NCBI RefSeq assembly: GCF_021532655.1
Contig: NZ_JAKGAS010000013.1
Location: 36,539-100,538, forward strand
Direction: 5' to 3'
DNA length: 64,000 nucleotides
Source of the DNA: Paraglaciecola algarum
Lineage (GTDB): Bacteria; Pseudomonadota; Gammaproteobacteria; Enterobacterales; Alteromonadaceae
Shown: piece after piece, positions 1-8,274 of the stretch
How positions within the stretch are numbered: the stretch's first letter is position 1
How the letters are laid out: the number at the start of each line of letters is the position of its first letter
The notes under the pieces: model-generated
What the model was told of the DNA's origin: nothing
The model's database searches: none
What the model saw: only the letters and a program-made list of their open reading frames with translations
Translations under genes and position numbers: made by a program

Positions 1-1637
1 CATACCGAAGCCATAATTGAGCCAACAGCAGGTTTACAAATTTCACACCCTAAACCTTGACCGTGTTTCTCCACTAATTCATCAAATGATTTGATGCTGC
101 CAACTTTAACTAGGTGAAACAATTCTTGGCGAGAGTAAGCGAAATGTTCACATATGTCCTTTTTTACCTCAACACCTCGCTTTTCAAGCTCGCTGTCGAC
201 AACAGATTTAAGTAAAGCAGCACAACCACCACAACCAGTGGCTGCTTTAGTACAACCTTTAACACTGCCTACATCACAAGCACCTTGATCAACTGCTTCA
301 ATGATGTCGCCTTTAGATACGTTATGACATGAACAAATAGTCGCAGTGTCTGGCAGTGCATCTGCGCCTAAGCCAGGTGCATCGCCAGCACCCGCTGGTA
401 AAATTAAACTTTCTGGTTTTTCAGGTAATTCAATATCATTTAATGCGTATTGCAATAACGTATCGTAATCACTGGTGTCACCGATTAATACTGAACCTAG
501 TAATTTTTTACCTTCGGCATCAACTACAATCTTTTTATACACTTCTTCAGGTTGGTTTTCGTAGGTATAACATAATGCACCTTCGGTACGTGCATGGGCA
601 TCACCGATAGAACCTACTTCAACACCCATTAACTTCAACTTAGTGCTCATGTCAGCACCTTGGAAGGTTAAATCACCACCGACAATGTGGCTAGCGGCAG
701 CACGTGCCATGGTGTAACCCGGCGCAACTAAACCATAAATAAAGTTATTCCACAGGGCACATTCACCAATAGCATAAATATCTTTGTCGCTGGTTAAACA
801 TTGGTCGTCGATAACAATACCGCCACGCTCACCAATTTCTAAATCGAATTCACGGGCTAGCGCATCTGACGGACGAATACCGGCAGAGAATAAAATCATG
901 TCTGTTTCTAACACTTCGCCATCGGCAAAGCACATTTTATAACGACAGGTATCACCCGCTTCAATTGATTGAGTGGCTTTTTGGGTGTGAACCTGTACAC
1001 CTAATGCTTCAATTTTACTACGTAATAAACGGCCACCACCGCCATCGACTTGCACAGCCATTAGTTGTGGGGCAAATTCAACTACGTGAGTTTGTAAACC
1101 TGCTTCTTTAAGGGCATTTGCCGCTTCTAGTCCTAATAAACCACCACCAACAACCACACCTACTTTACTTACTGCGGCTGACGCACTGATATCTTCTAAA
1201 TCTTCGATAGTACGGTAAACCAAACAATGTGGTTGATCGTTACCTGGGATAGGTGGAACAAAAGGATATGAACCAGTAGATAACACGAGTTTATCGTATT
1301 CAAACACATCACCAGATTCGGTCGTCACTGACTTAGCCAGTTTATTAATATTGACAACTTTAGCGCTAAGTTCGAATTGAATATTATGCTCTTGGTAATA
1401 TTCTGGCGTAGTTAAGGCTAATTCATCAGCCGTTTTACCAGAGAAATACTCTGATAAATGAACCCTATCGTAAGCTAAGCGAGGTTCTGCTGATAAAACC
1501 ACTACTTCTAATTGCGTGTCATTATCTGCCGCATTTTCTTGAATTAATTGATCAACAAAATGATGGCCAACCATGCCATTCCCTACTACTACAATACGCA
1601 TTTTTTGTGCGCTACCAATATTTACCGAACTTGACAT
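1..1637 (-). CDS. nirB: Nitrite reductase [NAD(P)H] large subunit, 5' part (runs off left edge)
   Basis: NirB is the large subunit of cytoplasmic assimilatory NAD(P)H nitrite reductase (nitrite to ammonium). The frame is open from the ATG at 1635-1637 to the window edge, about 545 codons. Visible are an FAD-binding GxGxxG near residue 18 (VVVGNGMVG), a second dinucleotide-binding VVVGGGLLGLEAA, and a BFD-like [2Fe-2S] domain with CSCHNVSKGD and GCTKAATGCGGC. The sulfite-reductase-like siroheme/4Fe-4S half lies beyond the edge. nirD and a nitrate reductase gene are expected further left but cannot be seen. Its upstream region carries nitrogen-control signals listed separately. The family assignment is secure; only completeness is unknown. 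Confidence 0.95.
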   Translation of the reverse strand, partial: MSSSVNIGSAQKMRIVVVGNGMVGHHFVDQLIQENAADNDTQLEVVVLSAEPRLAYDRVHLSEYFSGKTADELALTTPEYYQEHNIQFELSAKVVNINKLAKSVTTESGDVFEYDKLVLSTGSYPFVPPIPGNDQPHCLVYRTIEDLEDISASAAVSKVGVVVGGGLLGLEAANALKEAGLQTHVVEFAPQLMAVQVDGGGGRLLRSKIEALGVQVHTQKATQSIEAGDTCRYKMCFADGEVLETDMILFSAGIRPSDALAREFDLEIGERGGIVIDDQCLTSDKDIYAIGECALWNNFIYGLVAPGYTMARAAASHIVGGDLTFQGADMSTKLKLMGVEVGSIGDAHARTEGALCYTYENQPEEVYKKIVVDAEGKKLLGSVLIGDTSDYDTLLQYALNDIELPEKPESLILPAGAGDAPGLGADALPDTATICSCHNVSKGDIIEAVDQGACDVGSVKGCTKAATGCGGCAALLKSVVDSELEKRGVEVKKDICEHFAYSRQELFHLVKVGSIKSFDELVEKHGQGLGCEICKPAVGSIMASV

Positions 1638-1669
1638 CAGTCACCTCTATATGTGCTTTAAAAACAAAA

Positions 1670-1706
1670 AAGCCCCAAAAATCGATTAACGCGACTTTAA
1701 GGGCTT
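1670..1706 (-). terminator. Leader terminator between promoter and nirB
   Basis: Read on the minus strand, AAGCCC and GGGCTT close a stem whose inner part also pairs (TTAAAGTCG with CGATTTTTG). It is followed at once by a T-rich run (TTTTGTTTTT), the form of an intrinsic terminator. It sits only about 30 bases upstream of the nirB start codon and downstream of the predicted promoter. That is the position of a transcription attenuator, as in nitrate/nitrite-responsive antitermination by NasR/NasT-type ANTAR proteins. The ANTAR control is inferred; no canonical hexaloop pair was identified. Confidence 0.6.
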
Positions 1707-1782
1707 CTTTGCCATACCAACTCTTACTAAATAATAAGATTGGAAAATGTAAAAACGAACAAACTTGTTAATTGTATTTTTT

Positions 1783-1801
1783 AATACAGGAATAATGCCA
1801 A
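1783..1801 (-). promoter_or_regulatory. Weak sigma-54 (-24/-12) promoter candidate for nirB
   Basis: On the minus strand the sequence TTGGCATTATTCCTGTATT has GG and GT separated by ten bases. This resembles the -24/-12 consensus (TGGCAC-N5-TTGCA), but the -12 GC is GT here. Support comes mainly from the two NtrC-like boxes lying 60 to 140 bases upstream. A sigma-70 promoter in the same AT-rich stretch cannot be excluded. Confidence 0.4.
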
Positions 1802-1862
1802 TTTTTTATTCCTTACAATTCAAAAGGTTAAGATGTTAAAAATAATAAAAAACACAAAAACA

Positions 1863-1879
1863 AGCACCAATCCGGTGCA
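1863..1879 (-). promoter_or_regulatory. NtrC-binding site candidate 1
   Basis: On the minus strand this reads TGCACCGGATTGGTGCT, a 7-3-7 inverted repeat close to the NtrC consensus TGCACCA-N3-TGGTGCA. It lies upstream of the sigma-54-like promoter of nirB, where an enhancer-type site is expected. Confidence 0.65.
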
Positions 1880-1910
1880 TTGGCACCAAAATAGCCCCGC
1901 GTGATTTTAG

Positions 1911-1927
1911 AGAGCCAAAATGGTGCA
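1911..1927 (-). promoter_or_regulatory. NtrC-binding site candidate 2
   Basis: On the minus strand this reads TGCACCATTTTGGCTCT. The left half-site is perfect and the right one partial (TGG conserved), with the same 7-3-7 geometry as the box at 1863. Paired NtrC boxes are usual at sigma-54 nitrogen-assimilation promoters. Confidence 0.5.
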
Positions 1928-2018
1928 AATATATTGATTGCCATGACTAAAGGATTGGCGTTATGCTGCCCTCGCTAAAAAATTAGGCTTATCATTAAAA
2001 ATAGGACAGAACACTAAC

Positions 2019-2879
2019 ATGACGTTATTTAAAAAACTGGTATTGCTAGTTGCTATCACCTTTACCTCGCACTCCCACTGCGCTTCAGTATGGAAAGTAT
2101 CATCTGACACCCACTCTCTTTATATTGGTGGCACTATCCATGTGTTAGCCAAGGAAGATTACCCTTTACCTAAAGAGTATGACCAAGCGTTTAAATTAGT
2201 AGACCAACTTGTATTTGAAACGGATATGTCTGTGGTCAATAGTCCTGAATTTGCACAAAAAATGATGGGCCAGATGATGTTTGCAGACGGCACCACTATA
2301 GATAAGATATTAAAACCAGCGGCCTATACTGCGCTTAAAGCCCATTTAGATGCCCGAGGGATCCCGATGCAAAATTTTGCGTCATTCAAACCGAGTTTAT
2401 TGGCTATCACTTTAAGTATGCTTGAATTACAAATATTGGGGTTAACCAGTGAGGGGGTTGATTTATATTATTCAAAGTTAGCTGCTAAAAAGAATAAACC
2501 TCAACTTTGGCTAGAGTCTCCCGATCAACAAATCGAATTTTTATTAAAAATGGGCCAAAGCGATCACGATGCCATGATCGAATACACACTTAAAGACATC
2601 AAAAAAATGCCCAATATGATTGACACCCTACGTAAAGCTTGGCGCATAGGTGATATGCCTGCATTAGCCGAGGTGGGGATCAAAGAGTTTATTACTGATT
2701 ACCCCGAAATTTATCAAGACCTATTAGTTACTCGAAACCATAATTGGCTTCCTCAAATTGAAAAAATGTTAAACACTGAGCCTGTTGAATTTGTTTTGGT
2801 AGGAGCTCTACATTTAGCTGGCCCCGATAGTGTTTTAACTAGTTTACAGAGCAAGGGATATAAAGTAGAAAAATTATGA
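2019..2879 (+). CDS. TraB/GumN family protein, exported
   Basis: A 286-residue protein with a hydrophobic signal peptide (about residues 1-21, ending near SHCAS). The TraB/GumN (TIKI-like) signatures are present: an early GGTIHVL motif around residue 37, an acidic VFETDM segment around 66, and a C-terminal FVLVGALHLAGPDSV block. The fold carries conserved His/Glu residues, and some family members are metalloproteases; the role of bacterial copies is mostly unknown. A Shine-Dalgarno-like AGGACAG precedes the ATG. The gene stands alone between the nirB control region and moeA and appears monocistronic, with a GC hairpin at 2924. No substrate can be named. Confidence 0.85.
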   Translation: MTLFKKLVLLVAITFTSHSHCASVWKVSSDTHSLYIGGTIHVLAKEDYPLPKEYDQAFKLVDQLVFETDMSVVNSPEFAQKMMGQMMFADGTTIDKILKPAAYTALKAHLDARGIPMQNFASFKPSLLAITLSMLELQILGLTSEGVDLYYSKLAAKKNKPQLWLESPDQQIEFLLKMGQSDHDAMIEYTLKDIKKMPNMIDTLRKAWRIGDMPALAEVGIKEFITDYPEIYQDLLVTRNHNWLPQIEKMLNTEPVEFVLVGALHLAGPDSVLTSLQSKGYKVEKL

Positions 2880-2923
2880 TTGTTAAGGTTCTAACCAAGG
2901 GCTGTTGATCTTTTAGCTGGTTT

Positions 2924-2940
2924 GGGGGCACCTTGCCCCC
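2924..2940 (+). terminator. GC-rich hairpin downstream of the TraB-like gene
   Basis: GGGGGCA and TGCCCCC form a 7-bp stem with a 3-base loop. It sits 45 bases after the stop codon at 2879. No clear T-run follows, so it may be a weak terminator or an mRNA 3'-end stabiliser. Confidence 0.45.
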
Positions 2941-3059
2941 ATAAATAATCCTTCCTTGAATTATTCAATAAAACCTACTATCCCTTCACGGCCTTTTTTG
3001 CGATAGTTAAACCACTTTATCTCAACCCCAATTTAGTTTTTTTAAGGCGATAAATTACC

Positions 3060-4307
3060 ATGTTGCATTCCTGTGATACTCCTGGCCTAGTAGCCATTTC
3101 TGACGCGATATCAAATATGTTGGAACAAGTATCGACCATTCAAGATTCTGAGCGCCTTCCTTTATTCCAAGGGTTAAATCGCGTTTTAGCCCGTGATGTT
3201 ATTTCGCCAATCAATGTACCACCAGCTGATAATTCGGCAATGGATGGCTACGCTATGCGCAGTGCAGATTTGGCGACTGACAGTCAATCACCCGCTAACA
3301 CCCAATTAACCTTAGTGGGAACCGCTTTAGCTGGCCAACCTTTTGCAAGCTCAGTTACAGAAGGGCAATGTGTAAGAATAATGACAGGCGCTGTTATACC
3401 ACAAGGCGCAGACGCTGTAGTCATGCAAGAAAATACTCAAGCAGAACATAACACCATTACCTTTATGCAAGTACCTAAAAAAGGTAATAGTGTTAGAAAA
3501 GCGGGGGAAGATATTCAGCAAGGCCAAGTGGTAGTTACAAAAGGTACGCAGCTGACACCCGCTTGTTTAGCTTTAATCGCCTCAGTAGGCATTGCTGAAG
3601 TTGAAGTCACTAAAAAAATTAAAGTAGGCTTAATTGCCACAGGTGACGAACTCACTCCACCAGGCCAGCCATTACTTGAAGGCAATATTTATGAAAGTAA
3701 TCGTTACGCCCTACTTGGTCTAATGGCCAAATATCCAGTCGAAGTTGTCGACTTTGGCATTATAAAAGACGATATCGCTGAATTAAGACATACTTTTACA
3801 CAAGCAAATCAAAACTGCGATCTCGTTATATCCTGTGGTGGTGTGTCAGTGGGTGATGCCGATTATGTCAAACAAGTATTAGATGAACTCGGTCAAATCA
3901 ACTTTTGGAAAGTGGCGATCAAGCCCGGTAAACCTTTTGCATTTGGTCGCCTTAGCCAAGCTTGGTTTTGTGGACTGCCTGGTAATCCAGTGTCTGCCTA
4001 TGTGACATTCGAACAACTAGTTAGCCCAGTATTAAATAAATTGAGTGGTAAAAGCTATTTGCCTGATGCTTATTTTATTGCTGAAGCTGCAGAAACAATT
4101 CGAAAACGACCGGGTCGAGCCGATTATCAAAGAGGTATATTTTACCGAGATGCAGCTGGTAAATTGTGGGTTAAAGCCAATGGTAAACAAGGTTCTGGTA
4201 TTATGAGCTCTATAGCCAATGCCAATTGTTACATGGTTTTGCCTCAAGAGTCTGGCAATATTACTCAAGGTCAAAAAGTAAAAATACAGCCTTTTCAAGA
4301 TCTATAA
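3060..4307 (+). CDS. moeA: Molybdopterin molybdenumtransferase MoeA
   Basis: MoeA inserts molybdate into adenylylated molybdopterin in the last step of molybdenum cofactor synthesis in the cytoplasm. At 415 residues it has the normal family length. Diagnostic blocks are DNSAMDGYAM (about 57-66), MTGAVIPQGADAVVMQE (about 108-124), GDELTPPG, CGGVSVGDADYVKQ and GLPGNPVSAYVTFEQ. It starts a run with a MATE exporter and a MOSC protein, both close behind on the same strand. A molybdoenzyme such as nitrate reductase near nirB would be a natural client, but none lies in this window. Confidence 0.97.
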   Translation: MLHSCDTPGLVAISDAISNMLEQVSTIQDSERLPLFQGLNRVLARDVISPINVPPADNSAMDGYAMRSADLATDSQSPANTQLTLVGTALAGQPFASSVTEGQCVRIMTGAVIPQGADAVVMQENTQAEHNTITFMQVPKKGNSVRKAGEDIQQGQVVVTKGTQLTPACLALIASVGIAEVEVTKKIKVGLIATGDELTPPGQPLLEGNIYESNRYALLGLMAKYPVEVVDFGIIKDDIAELRHTFTQANQNCDLVISCGGVSVGDADYVKQVLDELGQINFWKVAIKPGKPFAFGRLSQAWFCGLPGNPVSAYVTFEQLVSPVLNKLSGKSYLPDAYFIAEAAETIRKRPGRADYQRGIFYRDAAGKLWVKANGKQGSGIMSSIANANCYMVLPQESGNITQGQKVKIQPFQDL

Positions 4308-4353
4308 GCACACCTTATTTTCAGCTAATTTTCACCTAAGATAGAAGACAACA

Positions 4354-5727
4354 GTGACATTTAACAAAGAACTCAAAACCATTATTCACCTAGCTTGGCC
4401 CCTTTTGATTGCACAAATTACCCAGACCTTAATGGGCGTGTCAGACACTATTATGGCCGGTCGTTACTCGGCTACCGACATGGCAGCAGTAGCTATAGGT
4501 TTTAGTTTCACCCTGCCCATAATCGTATTTATTCAGGGCATAACTTTAGCCTTGCCGCCCATCATTTCTCGTTTAAATGGCGCTAAACAATCAGATAAAG
4601 TGGCCAATTACACTCAGCAGATGGTGTGGTTAGCTTTGGGGTTTTCTAGTTTAGCCGTTATGTTTGGCTTTGGGTTTGAATCTGTGACTCAATTTATTCA
4701 AATGGAGGCTGAACTAGGTAAAATTGCGGTAGATTATATTCAGTACATATTATTTTCTATGCCGGCCTTTGCCCTGTATCAGGTATTACGTAATTATTGT
4801 GAAGGATTATCCATCACTAAGCCGAGCATGGTGATCATGGGAATTGGTTTATTGGTTAACATACCTGCTAACTATGTACTTATTTATGGAAAATTTGGTT
4901 TACCAGAAATGGGCGGTGCCGGTTGTGGTGTCGCCACAGCTTTGGTTTTTGTAGCTATGTTTATCGCGACCTTTTTTTACAGCTTAAAATCTGAAAAACT
5001 AAGCCAATACCAGTTGTTTAGCCAATTTTATCCCCCCAGTAAACAACACATTAAAGAGTGTATGAAGTTGGGTTTTCCCATCGCCATGACTATTTTATTT
5101 GAGGTGACTTTATTTGCCGTGGTAGCCATTTTACTGGCTCCGTTTGGCGCGATTATGGTGGCCTCTCATCAAGTGGCTCTGAACTTTTCAGCACTGATGT
5201 TTATGATCCCCTTAAGCATTGGCATGGCAACCAGTATTAGAATCGGTTTTTTATTAGGGGAAAATCGCCCAGAGCAAGCTAAAATTGCCACTAAGTGTGC
5301 CTTTGTTTTAGGCGTGTCGATTGCAGCTTTTACTGCCACCATAACTATATTTGGCCGTGAGTCTATCGCAAGTTTATATAGTATCGATCCTGCGGTCATA
5401 ACCTTGGCATCTAGCATGTTATTATTTGCTGCTATGTTTCAGTTTTCCGACGCCATACAAGTCATTGCAGGTACTGCTTTGCGAGGATATAAAGATACAG
5501 CTGCAATGTTCTATTTAAGTTTCATCTCTTATTGGCTAGTGGGTTTAACCATTGGCTGTATTTTAGGTTTAACAGATTGGATTGTACCTAAAATGGCTGG
5601 CGCTGGATTTTGGATTGGCTTTATTTGTGGCTTAACCTGCGCAGCCATTACCTTAGGAATACGCCTGAAATTCATTCAAAACAAGCACATTCAAAATAAA
5701 CATATCCAGCCTCAGGAAGCCGTTTAA
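4354..5727 (+). CDS. MATE family efflux transporter (NorM-like)
   Basis: A 457-residue inner-membrane protein with about twelve hydrophobic segments in two related halves, typical of MATE Na+/H+-coupled multidrug exporters. It opens with IHLAWPLLIAQITQTLMGVSDTIMAGRYS, the conserved MATE N-terminal helix. The start is GTG at 4354 with AGAAGAC upstream; no in-frame ATG gives a full first helix. It lies 46 bases after moeA and one base before the MOSC gene, so the three are probably co-transcribed. The C-terminal tail has a short duplicated NKHIQ stretch. Substrate unknown. Confidence 0.92.
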   Translation: MTFNKELKTIIHLAWPLLIAQITQTLMGVSDTIMAGRYSATDMAAVAIGFSFTLPIIVFIQGITLALPPIISRLNGAKQSDKVANYTQQMVWLALGFSSLAVMFGFGFESVTQFIQMEAELGKIAVDYIQYILFSMPAFALYQVLRNYCEGLSITKPSMVIMGIGLLVNIPANYVLIYGKFGLPEMGGAGCGVATALVFVAMFIATFFYSLKSEKLSQYQLFSQFYPPSKQHIKECMKLGFPIAMTILFEVTLFAVVAILLAPFGAIMVASHQVALNFSALMFMIPLSIGMATSIRIGFLLGENRPEQAKIATKCAFVLGVSIAAFTATITIFGRESIASLYSIDPAVITLASSMLLFAAMFQFSDAIQVIAGTALRGYKDTAAMFYLSFISYWLVGLTIGCILGLTDWIVPKMAGAGFWIGFICGLTCAAITLGIRLKFIQNKHIQNKHIQPQEAV

Positions 5728-5728
5728 C

Positions 5729-6172
5729 ATGCAATTATTAGGTATAGCCACTCGTGAAAAAACCGGCGCGCCCATGCAAACTCATTTCAGTTGCCATATA
5801 ACCAAACAAAGTGGTCTTGTGCCAGATGGCCGAGGTAAGCCAGGTAAACGTCAAGTCACTGTTTTAAGTAAAGAACAGTGGTTACAAGCCTGTGACGAAC
5901 TTAACACAGTTTTACCTTGGACTATTAGAAGAGCGAACCTGTTTGTGGAGGGTATTCGTTTTAGTCAAGATGATGTGGGCAAACATATTCAAATTGGCTC
6001 ACTTAAACTATTGATCACTCGCGAAACTGATCCTTGTGCCAAAATGGATGCGCAACATCAAGGCCTAACAACCGCCCTCACCCCAGATTGGCGAGGCGGT
6101 GTGTGTTGTAAAGTGATAGAGGATGGGGAAATAAAGTTAGGTGACCAAGTAGAGCTTATCATCCAGCCATAA
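5729..6172 (+). CDS. MOSC domain-containing protein
   Basis: A 147-residue single-domain MOSC protein (YiiM/MOSC-like). MOSC domains are the C-terminal sulfur-carrier modules of molybdenum cofactor sulfurases. Conserved features are ETDPCAKMD with Cys103, the C-terminal GGVCCKVIEDGEIKLGDQV block with Cys126/127, and FVEGIRF in the middle. The ATG starts one base after the MATE stop, so translation is probably coupled. The moeA neighbourhood supports a molybdenum-cofactor or N-hydroxylated-base detoxification role, but the exact reaction is not known. Confidence 0.88.
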   Translation: MQLLGIATREKTGAPMQTHFSCHITKQSGLVPDGRGKPGKRQVTVLSKEQWLQACDELNTVLPWTIRRANLFVEGIRFSQDDVGKHIQIGSLKLLITRETDPCAKMDAQHQGLTTALTPDWRGGVCCKVIEDGEIKLGDQVELIIQP

Positions 6173-6174
6173 CC

Positions 6175-6471
6175 CTATTCAGCGCAATACAATTGATACA
6201 AGGTAGCAATCATAGTTTTCACTTGTTCACTTTTTAATGAATAATAAATGGTTTGCGCCTCTCGCCTAGTTTGTACTAAACCGTCTTTACGCAACACGCC
6301 TAAGTGTTGCGACAAAGTGGATTGAGGAATGGCAATTTCATCATTTAGCTGTGATACCGACAATTCCCGATTATTCAATACACACAAAATAAGCAATCGA
6401 TGTTTATTAGCCATGGCCTTTAAAAGGTCTGCTGCTTGTGCGGCATTGGCCTGCATATCACTTAAATTCAT
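6175..6471 (-). CDS. ArsR/SmtB regulator of BigR/SqrR persulfide-sensor type
   Basis: A 98-residue winged-helix repressor. The recognition helix region reads PQSTLSQHLGVLRKDGLVQTRREAQTIYYSL, typical of ArsR. Two cysteines, Cys30 (LLILCVL) and Cys96 (LYQLYCAE), occupy the positions of the sulfane-sulfur-sensing dithiol of BigR/SqrR; the metal-binding ELCVCDL motif is absent. It is the last gene of a minus-strand operon with two YeeE-type genes and a persulfide dioxygenase. It probably represses both arms of the divergent cluster from the palindrome at 8231. Family is certain, sulfur sensing is inferred. Confidence 0.9.
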   Translation of the reverse strand: MNLSDMQANAAQAADLLKAMANKHRLLILCVLNNRELSVSQLNDEIAIPQSTLSQHLGVLRKDGLVQTRREAQTIYYSLKSEQVKTMIATLYQLYCAE

Positions 6472-6485
6472 ATTGAGTCTTTGTA

Positions 6486-6899
6486 TTACTTAGAAAACCG
6501 ATTTGTGAGTATCATACCAAGCAACATACTTAACACAAAGGCTAGAATACCGGTTTGACCACCACTTAAATTCACGAGAGCAGGCCCTGGACAAATACCA
6601 CTTAGGCCCCAGCCTAAGCCAAACAACACTGAGCCAATAATGAGCTTAATATCAATTATTGAATTGTTAGGTAACTGGCAAGGCTCATCAAACAAAGTTT
6701 TACCTCTAGGTTTTACTACTAAATGATAGATAGGTAAGTACACACACAATCCTCCGCCCATAACAAAGGCTAAAGTAGGATCCCAATTACCAAATAAATC
6801 TAAAAAACCTATCACTTTAACCGGATCGACCATACCCGATACCACTAAACCTAAGCCTAAAATAAGTCCTGATACTGCTGCACTAATAATATATTTCAT
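6486..6899 (-). CDS. YeeE/YedE-type half transporter (DUF6691-like)
   Basis: A 137-residue membrane protein with about four hydrophobic helices and conserved glycine motifs (LVVSGMVDPVKVIGFLDLFGNWDP, and GWGLSGICPGPALVNLSGG with a Cys). This is the second half of the split YeeE/YedE (PmpA/PmpB) pair. Full-length YeeE takes up thiosulfate; the split pairs are proposed to move sulfur species. It is 14 bases upstream of the regulator and 9 bases downstream of its partner, all in one operon with blh. Confidence 0.88.
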   Translation of the reverse strand: MKYIISAAVSGLILGLGLVVSGMVDPVKVIGFLDLFGNWDPTLAFVMGGGLCVYLPIYHLVVKPRGKTLFDEPCQLPNNSIIDIKLIIGSVLFGLGWGLSGICPGPALVNLSGGQTGILAFVLSMLLGMILTNRFSK

Positions 6900-6908
6900 G
6901 CTTGTCTC

Positions 6909-7319
6909 CTAGAAAAGGTTAGTGATAGCTACAGTGGTAATGGCAGAACCCATAAAGATCATAGTGGCCACAATCGAACGTTTTGATAATCGCCCAATGC
7001 CGCATATACCGTGGCCACTAGTGCAACCTGAACCAATTTGAGTGCCCACACCGACAATTAACCCTGCAATCACTAAAGTCGCTGTATCTACAGGTAAACT
7101 AGTTGGTAATGTAAATCCTGTAATTGAAGCAACAAAAGGTGCCACCACTAAACCTAAAATAAACGCCCAACGCCAAAACGTTTGTACTGAAAACCCACTT
7201 AGTGCGCCATTTACAATGCCCGATATCCCAGCTATTCGGCCATTTAATAACATCAATAAAATTGCTCCTAGGCCAATTAACATGCCACCAACAAAGGCTT
7301 CTACATAAAGGTTGTTCAT
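6909..7319 (-). CDS. YeeE/YedE family half transporter (DUF395)
   Basis: A 136-residue inner-membrane protein with GGMLIGLGAILLMLLNGRIAGISGIV at the N-terminus and GVGTQIGSGCTSGHGICGIGRLS. The cysteine-containing GSGCTSGHGICG block is the signature of YeeE/YedE sulfur transporters. An in-frame ATG at 7355 exists, but the ATG at 7317-7319 overlaps the blh stop by four bases (ATGA), giving translational coupling and a proper membrane start. Together with the DUF6691-like protein it would form one functional unit. Confidence 0.9.
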   Translation of the reverse strand: MNNLYVEAFVGGMLIGLGAILLMLLNGRIAGISGIVNGALSGFSVQTFWRWAFILGLVVAPFVASITGFTLPTSLPVDTATLVIAGLIVGVGTQIGSGCTSGHGICGIGRLSKRSIVATMIFMGSAITTVAITNLF

Positions 7320-8191
7320 GATTTTTCTCCATAATTTTCGGTTATTGGGGTACAAATATAACGTTTACCATTCGTTTTAGGCTCAGGTAATAATCCACCC
7401 CACAAATTGACCTGTAAAGAAGGGTACAACAACTTAGGTGCGGCTAATCCTGCATCCCGTTTATTGCGCATAGAGATATAGTCTTGCTTTTTAGTATCTT
7501 GATTAATATGAATATTATGCGCCTTACTTTGGGCAACTGTAGTTTGTATTTGTACTTCACGGCCATCCGGTTGGTAGTCGTGACATACCCAAATGATTGT
7601 GTCATCGGTAAGCTTATGTATTTTTTCAATACTCGCCCAAAGCTTTGCTGCATCTCCACCAGGAAAATCGCACCGCGCCGTGCCACCATCAGGCATAAAT
7701 AAGGTATCGCCAACAAACAGGTTATTATCGATTAAATAACTCACACTGTCGTCTGTGTGACCAGGAGTAGATAACACTTGGATTTCGCTATCTCCAAAAG
7801 TTAAAACCTCTTGGTCTTTGACTAAATGATCAAACCCGCTCGCCTCATCAGCCAAAGCTGGGTGTTTGCTAAATAAGCTACTGAAGTGTCTTTGCACTTG
7901 TAATATGCCCTCACCGATGGCAACTGGCGCTTGAGTTTGTTGTTTTAAATAGTGCGCCGCTGTTAAGTGATCAGCATGGGCATGGGTTTCCAATATCCAG
8001 ACCAATTCAAGCTTATGTTTTTGAATAAACGCCAACTGCTGATCGGCAATTGTGCTAGATACTCGCCCTGACCCCATATCTAAATCTAGCACGCTATCAA
8101 TTACCACAGCATAAGTTTGTGATGAGTCAACCACCACGTAACTTGCCGTGCCAGTACCTTGGTGAAAAAACGCATTAACCGAAACCGCCAT
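7316..8191 (-). CDS. blh: Persulfide dioxygenase-like metallo-beta-lactamase protein (Blh/ETHE1 type)
   Basis: A 291-residue MBL-fold enzyme. The metal motif HAHADH is at about residues 70-75, followed by STPGHTDDSVSYL and VGDTLFMPDGGTARCDFPGGD, the last a hallmark of the ETHE1/Blh group. CHDYQP supplies the later histidine. ETHE1-type enzymes use mononuclear iron and oxygen to turn glutathione persulfide into sulfite. It is first in a minus-strand operon ending with a BigR-like regulator and is divergent from a sulfite-exporter-type gene and a rhodanese. The context fits sulfide/persulfide detoxification. The exact substrate is inferred. Confidence 0.9.
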   Translation of the reverse strand: MAVSVNAFFHQGTGTASYVVVDSSQTYAVVIDSVLDLDMGSGRVSSTIADQQLAFIQKHKLELVWILETHAHADHLTAAHYLKQQTQAPVAIGEGILQVQRHFSSLFSKHPALADEASGFDHLVKDQEVLTFGDSEIQVLSTPGHTDDSVSYLIDNNLFVGDTLFMPDGGTARCDFPGGDAAKLWASIEKIHKLTDDTIIWVCHDYQPDGREVQIQTTVAQSKAHNIHINQDTKKQDYISMRNKRDAGLAAPKLLYPSLQVNLWGGLLPEPKTNGKRYICTPITENYGEKS

Positions 8192-8230
8192 GTTAAATAC
8201 CTCTGGAAATATAATTTAATTTAATATATC

Positions 8231-8247
8231 GTATATCGCAAATATAC
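8231..8247. promoter_or_regulatory. Palindromic operator candidate between the divergent sulfur operons
   Basis: GTATAT-CGCAA-ATATAC is a perfect 6-5-6 inverted repeat in the 83-bp gap between blh (minus) and the TauE gene (plus). Position, AT-rich arms and the ArsR-family repressor encoded at the end of the blh operon make it the likely BigR-like binding site controlling both directions. No binding data can be seen from sequence. Confidence 0.5.
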
Positions 8248-8274
8248 AATAAACCAACGCTGGAAAGCAAGCTT

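Noticed and set aside
356..610. Open frame on the plus strand opposite nirB
   Set aside because: It lies inside a certain nirB frame, has biased composition and no RBS; a shadow frame.
2880..3059. Possible molybdenum-cofactor riboswitch before moeA
   Set aside because: Only one simple GC hairpin near the previous gene's end is visible; the multi-helix structure of the Moco motif could not be traced.
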